DNA of 64,000 nt from an uncultured bacterium. Lineage in GTDB: Bacteria; Pseudomonadota; Alphaproteobacteria; Sphingomonadales; Sphingomonadaceae. This document shows positions 60,675-64,000 of the stretch, piece after piece. The notes under the pieces were generated by a model that was not told where the DNA came from, searched no databases, and worked only from the letters and a program-made list of their open reading frames with translations. The translations under genes and the position numbers were made by a program. The stretch is from the NCBI GenBank assembly GCA_903884945.1, contig CAISGR010000068.1, positions 18,937-82,936 on the forward strand, written 5' to 3'. Position 1 is the stretch's first letter; every line of letters starts with the position of its first letter.

Positions 60675-61111
60675 TCCGGGCTATTGCCACTCCCGGGGCC
60701 GCCATACCAGAAAAAGACTGTGGCGCTCCTGCGATGTGCGCGAGCCGAACGATAGCATGGGGCTTATGCCGGGCACTATTTCTCGCAGCTGCCGCCCACG
60801 GGGCCGCCCTGTCACCTCTGGCGCAATGTAGCGGCCGACTATGTCCACCTCACTCAATGCAGCGAACGCGGCTCCGGGCATGGGGAACAATTGAAGCCAT
60901 TATCTGCTATCAGACGGCCGCACACTGGCGCCTGATCTTCGGCCGCGCGCGAACATAATTTCCACGCAACCTTATGGCCGACGCGCCACGTGAGACAACG
61001 GAAAGGCAATCGCCCACAGACCATCGATCCCAGTTCGGTTTGCGTCGCGCCTAATATTAAATCTTACGGGAAAACCCGACCCACTACCGGAGGAGCAGGT
61101 CGGGGATCGGA
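60675..61111. other. Intergenic region of 437 bases without a supported gene
   Basis: Lies between the start of the RluA-family gene and the stop of wrbA, both on the minus strand. The RluA-family promoter should be at its left end and a wrbA terminator is at 61075-61104. Short open frames (97 and 69 codons) have no ribosome site or recognised motif. AT-rich stretches occur near 60950-60960 and 61051-61065. I see no other feature. Confidence 0.6.
61075..61104 (-). terminator. Intrinsic terminator of wrbA
   Basis: On the minus strand the stem CCCGACC / GGTCGGG with a 16-base loop is followed by TTTT. It begins seven bases after the wrbA stop. Confidence 0.7.
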
Positions 61112-61711
61112 TCACGCGAGTTTCGCCGCCACTTCGGCGATGCGGCGACCCTGATAGCGGGCACCATCGAGCTCCGCAGCGCTCGGCTGGCGGCTGCCAT
61201 CGCCATCAGCCATCGTGGTAGCGCCATAGGGCGATCCGCCAACGACTTCCTTCACGCCCATCTGGCCGGCAAAGCCGTAATCGAGCCCGACGATCGTCAT
61301 ACCAAAATGCAGCAGGTTGGTGATGATCGAGAACAGGGTCGTCTCTTGGCCGCCATGCTGGCTGGCGGTCGAGGTAAAGGCACCGCCGACCTTGCCATTG
61401 AGGGCGCCGCGGAACCACAGGCCGCCTGCCTGATCGAGGAAGGACGCCATCTGGCTGGACATCCGGCCGAAGCGGGTCGGAGAACCGACGATGATCGCGT
61501 CATAACCGGCGAGTGCCTCGACTCCCTCGATCGCCGGATGGGCGGTATCCGTCTTGAAACCGGCCGCGGCTACCACTGCGGCGGGCGCCGTCTCGGGCAC
61601 GCGTCGAATATCGACTTCGGCGCCGGCGGAGCGGGCGCCCTCGGCGACGGCGTCAGCCATCTGCTCGATGTGCCCATAGGAGGAGTAATAAAGCACGAGG
61701 ACCTTGGTCAT
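61112..61711 (-). CDS. wrbA: NAD(P)H:quinone oxidoreductase WrbA
   Basis: Flavodoxin-like quinone reductase of 199 residues, the normal WrbA length. The FMN-binding loop [12 protein letters not shown] (about 8-19), [15 protein letters not shown] and the [12 protein letters not shown] segment are typical. It carries out two-electron quinone reduction, avoiding semiquinone radicals. It lies downstream of the pirin gene on the same strand, with a divergent LysR gene beyond. An intrinsic terminator follows. Confidence 0.94.
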   Translation of the reverse strand: MTKVLVLYYSSYGHIEQMADAVAEGARSAGAEVDIRRVPETAPAAVVAAAGFKTDTAHPAIEGVEALAGYDAIIVGSPTRFGRMSSQMASFLDQAGGLWFRGALNGKVGGAFTSTASQHGGQETTLFSIITNLLHFGMTIVGLDYGFAGQMGVKEVVGGSPYGATTMADGDGSRQPSAAELDGARYQGRRIAEVAAKLA

Positions 61712-61844
61712 TTTGATTTTCCTTCTTGTTGGCAGTTGATCACGAAACTTCGGGAGTGGGCGCCCGGCCGACTGGCCGGGACTTTCGGGGAGGACAGGCC
61801 CACCCCCGCCCATTCCCGCCCGGGGACGGCGGGAACGGAATCGG

Positions 61845-62543
61845 CTATTCAGAGTCCACGAGCACCAATTCGGCGTCCTCGATCGCGGTGATGACGATCG
61901 TCTGCCCCCCGGTGATCGCAGCACCATCGCGCGCCTTGAAAGGCTCTCCGTCGATCTCGATCGCCCCGGTTGCCGGAACGAGGTAAGCATGACGTCCCTC
62001 GCCGACCATGTGGGTGATCGTCTCGCCCGCCTTGACGGTGGCGCCCAGAACCCGGGCATCCGCCCGGATCGGAAGCGCGTCCTTGTCCTCGGCGAATCCG
62101 CTGGCGAGGACGGCGAACCGGCCGCTGCGGTCGCCCTTCGGGAAGGGCTTGGCTCCCCAACTCGGCGAGCCGCCGGTGCGTTTCGGCTCGATCCAGATCT
62201 GGAAGAGGGTCGTCGTCTCCGGTTCGAGATTATATTCGGCATGGCGCACGCCAGTGCCCGCGCTCATCACCTGAACGTCACCCGCGCCGGTACGGCCCTC
62301 ATTTCCCATCGAATCCTTATGGGTGATGGCGCCCCTGCGAACATAGGTAATGATCTCCATGTCGCGGTGCGGATGCGGCGGGAAGCCCGAGTTCGGGCCG
62401 ATCTCGTCGTCGTTCCACACCCGGATCGCGCCCCAGCCCATGCGGGAGGGGTCGTAATAATCTGCGAAACTGAAGTGATGGCGGGCATTGAGCCATCCGT
62501 GATCGGCATGGCCCAGGCTCTCGAATGATCTTTTCTCGACCAC
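61845..62543 (-). CDS. Pirin-family protein
   Basis: Bicupin pirin of 232 residues starting at GTG 62541-62543. The iron site of the first cupin is visible as [11 protein letters not shown] (two His), HKDSMG and the later GTGVRHAE His. Some pirins are quercetin dioxygenases, others are redox sensors. It is in a stress module with WrbA (133 bases downstream) and a divergent LysR regulator. Confidence 0.91.
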   Translation of the reverse strand: MVEKRSFESLGHADHGWLNARHHFSFADYYDPSRMGWGAIRVWNDDEIGPNSGFPPHPHRDMEIITYVRRGAITHKDSMGNEGRTGAGDVQVMSAGTGVRHAEYNLEPETTTLFQIWIEPKRTGGSPSWGAKPFPKGDRSGRFAVLASGFAEDKDALPIRADARVLGATVKAGETITHMVGEGRHAYLVPATGAIEIDGEPFKARDGAAITGGQTIVITAIEDAELVLVDSE

Positions 62544-62595
62544 CTGATGTCTCCTTGGTTGGCGCCAAGATAGTGCTTTGGATCAGAGCGTAAAT

Positions 62596-62621
62596 GGAAA
62601 CGCTGGAAACCGATCGTTTCC
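62596..62621. promoter_or_regulatory. Inverted repeat in the pirin/lysR divergent promoter
   Basis: Seven-base arms GGAAACG (62596-62602) and CGTTTCC (62615-62621) with a 12-base spacer, in a 115-base gap between divergent genes. A likely binding site for the LysR protein encoded next to it. Confidence 0.5.
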
Positions 62622-62658
62622 GCCGATATCGTATCCAAGCAAAATGCGGAGGATTTAA

Positions 62659-63582
62659 GTGCGACTGCCAGATTTCGAAGCCTGGGCCATCTTTGCCAGC
62701 GTCGTCGAACATCGCTCGTTCAGCGGGGCAGCGGAAGCGATCGGGGTATCCAAGGCGACGGTCTCGAAGGCCGTGACCCGCCTGGAGTTGCATCTGGGCC
62801 AGTCGCTGTTCCACCGCACCTCGCGCCGCCTCACGCTCACCGAAAGTGGCCGGAGCCTGGCGGAACATGCGGCACGCATCCTGGCCGAGGCGCAGGCGGC
62901 CGAGGAAGCAGCGCACGATGCAGCAACCGCGCCGCACGGCCTGATCCGCGTCACGGCACCGATGACCCTCGGCCTGGTGTCGCTCACGCCGGCGCTGGCC
63001 GAGTTCCTGAGCGATCACCCGGGGATCGAAATCGATCTCCATCTGTCGGATGCAAAGGTCGACATCGTCGCGGAGGGCATCGACATCGCGCTGCGCATCG
63101 CGGATCTGCCCGACAGCTCGCTCCGCGCCCGGCGGCTCGGACCGATCGCGACCCATATCGTCGCCGCGCCTTCCTATCTGGACAGGCACGGCCGCCCTAC
63201 TCATCCCGCGCAACTCGGGGAGCACGCCTGTCTCGGCTACACCAATGTGACCGGCCCCTGGCGCTTTGTCGGCCCGAACGGGGGCGAGGCTGCTGTCAGG
63301 CCGGCCGGGCCGCTGCGCTCCAACAGCGGCGACGCATTACTGCCGGCGCTGCGCGCCGGGCTGGGTGTAGGGCTCCTGCCCGATTTCATCGTTGGCGGCG
63401 ATCTCGCCACGGGAGCGCTCGAAGCTATCCTAGTCGACTGGCACACCCCGCCGATCGCGCTGCATTTGCTCACCCCGCCGGGCAACCTGCGGCCCGCGCG
63501 CGTCGAAGCGTTGATAACCTTTCTTGCGGAACGATTTCGTAACCTGTGCGCGGGCGAGGATCGCCTCCAAACGCCCCACTAG
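62659..63582 (+). CDS. LysR-family regulator, divergent from pirin
   Basis: LysR-type regulator of 307 residues starting at GTG 62659 after GGAGG. Helix-turn-helix about 15-45 (FSGGAAEAIGVSKATVSKAV, cited in part as GVSKATVSKAV) and effector domain from 85, of the DNA-binding group close to aromatic-stress regulators. It probably controls pirin and wrbA in answer to quinones or oxidants. Confidence 0.88.
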   Translation: MRLPDFEAWAIFASVVEHRSFSGAAEAIGVSKATVSKAVTRLELHLGQSLFHRTSRRLTLTESGRSLAEHAARILAEAQAAEEAAHDAATAPHGLIRVTAPMTLGLVSLTPALAEFLSDHPGIEIDLHLSDAKVDIVAEGIDIALRIADLPDSSLRARRLGPIATHIVAAPSYLDRHGRPTHPAQLGEHACLGYTNVTGPWRFVGPNGGEAAVRPAGPLRSNSGDALLPALRAGLGVGLLPDFIVGGDLATGALEAILVDWHTPPIALHLLTPPGNLRPARVEALITFLAERFRNLCAGEDRLQTPH

Positions 63583-63601
63583 GTGTAATTCCCAGTCGGG
63601 A

Positions 63602-63624
63602 GATTCCCCGCGACTCGTGGATTC
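63602..63624. promoter_or_regulatory. Cluster of three GANTC methylation sites upstream of ctrA
   Basis: GATTC at 63602, GACTC at 63612 and GATTC at 63620, three CcrM (GANTC) sites in 23 bases. In Caulobacter a GANTC site in ctrA promoter P1 links transcription to replication-fork passage. Confidence 0.7.
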
Positions 63625-63631
63625 AGGCCGG

Positions 63632-63646
63632 TTAGCGAAGAATTAA
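63632..63646. promoter_or_regulatory. Predicted CtrA binding box upstream of ctrA
   Basis: TTAG-N7-TTAA, one mismatch from the CtrA consensus TTAA-N7-TTAA, 97 bases before the start codon. Autoregulation of ctrA is well known. Confidence 0.6.
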
Positions 63647-63742
63647 CCTTTTGCGTTCATCTATGATCAGGTTAATAGTTTGTGCAGGGTGCGCGGGGCC
63701 AATGGGGGTGTCCACGCCGCAATGTGACAGAGGAACTGCCAG

Positions 63743-64000
63743 ATGCGCGTGCTGCTGATCGAGGACGAACCGACGACCGCCAAGGCGATCGAGCTGATGC
63801 TCACGACCGAGGGCTTCAATGTCTACACGACCGACCTGGGCGAGGAAGGCCTCGATCTGGGCAAGCTGTATGATTACGATATCATCCTGCTCGACCTGAA
63901 CCTGCCGGACATGCACGGCTATGACGTGCTCAAGAAGCTTCGCGTCGCCCGGGTGCAGACGCCGGTGCTGATCCTGTCGGGCATCAACGAGATGGATTCC
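63743..64000 (+). CDS. ctrA: Cell-cycle response regulator CtrA (5' part)
   Basis: Partial: 86 codons of the receiver domain before the window ends. [20 protein letters not shown] and the phosphoacceptor Asp51 in [13 protein letters not shown] are almost identical to CtrA of alphaproteobacteria. CtrA is a two-component regulator of the OmpR type controlling cell division, DNA methylation and flagella. AGAGGAA precedes the ATG. The DNA-binding domain lies beyond the window. Confidence 0.95.
   Translation, partial: MRVLLIEDEPTTAKAIELMLTTEGFNVYTTDLGEEGLDLGKLYDYDIILLDLNLPDMHGYDVLKKLRVARVQTPVLILSGINEMDS

Noticed and set aside
60665..60958. 97-codon open frame between the RluA-family gene and wrbA
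   Set aside because: No ribosome site, no homology recognised, and it overlaps the likely RluA promoter.
1..64000. tRNA or rRNA genes, CRISPR arrays, insertion sequences, integrases
   Set aside because: None recognised by eye. A tRNAscan or IS search was not possible, so a small RNA gene could have been missed.

Overview
The window comes from a high-GC alphaproteobacterium, most likely a sphingomonad (Sphingomonas or a close relative). The evidence is a chromosomal ctrA gene at the right edge with GANTC sites and a CtrA-like box upstream, abundant TonB-receptor/dioxygenase catabolic genes, a membrane-anchored AraC regulator, a CYP102-type P450-reductase fusion, and PHA plus wax-ester genes. 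Nearly all genes abut or overlap by 1-8 bases. By eye I saw no rRNA, tRNA, CRISPR array, transposase or integrase.

Bases 1-18,000 form a catabolic island of 19 genes in about six transcription units around one LysR regulator. A leftward unit encodes a ribokinase, a RutA-type flavin-dependent monooxygenase and a partial isochorismatase-fold hydrolase. A rightward unit encodes an SDR, another isochorismatase-fold hydrolase and a TauD dioxygenase. A leftward pair encodes a riboflavin-synthase-like lumazine-binding protein and a second TauD-like dioxygenase. A rightward pair is AtzG/AtzE-like (carboxybiuret hydrolase family). The LysR gene is divergent from a tight eight-gene operon: TonB receptor, Rieske oxygenase, third TauD, MFS transporter, RutB-like amidohydrolase, creatininase-family amidohydrolase, cupin and second ribokinase. 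My leading inference is uptake and degradation of riboflavin or a related N-ribityl/N-ribosyl pyrimidine heterocycle. The RutA-type enzyme would release ribose for the ribokinases, the amidohydrolases would open and strip the pyrimidinedione ring, and the Rieske and TauD enzymes would attack the carbocycle. The substrate is not proved by sequence.

Bases 18,000-20,760 are an arsenic operon (arsR-arsC-acr3-arsH, leftward) with a self-operator over the arsR start. Bases 20,757-29,502 hold valine/isobutyryl-CoA degradation: mmsB, enoyl-CoA hydratase, 3-hydroxyisobutyryl-CoA hydrolase, acyl-CoA dehydrogenase, and separately mmsA, with a polysaccharide deacetylase, a membrane AraC regulator and a sterol-desaturase-family protein between them. 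A LysR gene divergent from mmsA leads into a coupled chain with a GreA/GreB-like factor, a YaiI/UPF0178 protein and a 60-residue protein.

Bases 31,885-37,734 encode an RND tripartite efflux pump preceded by a 17-bp perfect inverted repeat. Bases 37,813-45,857 are carbon storage and lipid chemistry: a PhaE-like subunit, class III-type PhaC, GNAT, alpha/beta hydrolase, phasin, wax ester synthase/DGAT and the P450-reductase fusion. Bases 45,988-51,687 hold two polytopic membrane proteins, bactofilin, a MAPEG protein, a GFA-family protein and a secreted amidohydrolase. Bases 51,838-55,182 are pyruvate dehydrogenase E2 and E3 genes with a thioesterase and a 74-residue membrane protein between them.

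The last part carries a UspA-like protein, an M28 peptidase, an RcnB-like protein, free-methionine sulfoxide reductase, a NodB deacetylase, ArfB, an RluA-type pseudouridine synthase, a WrbA/pirin/LysR stress module and the 5' part of ctrA.
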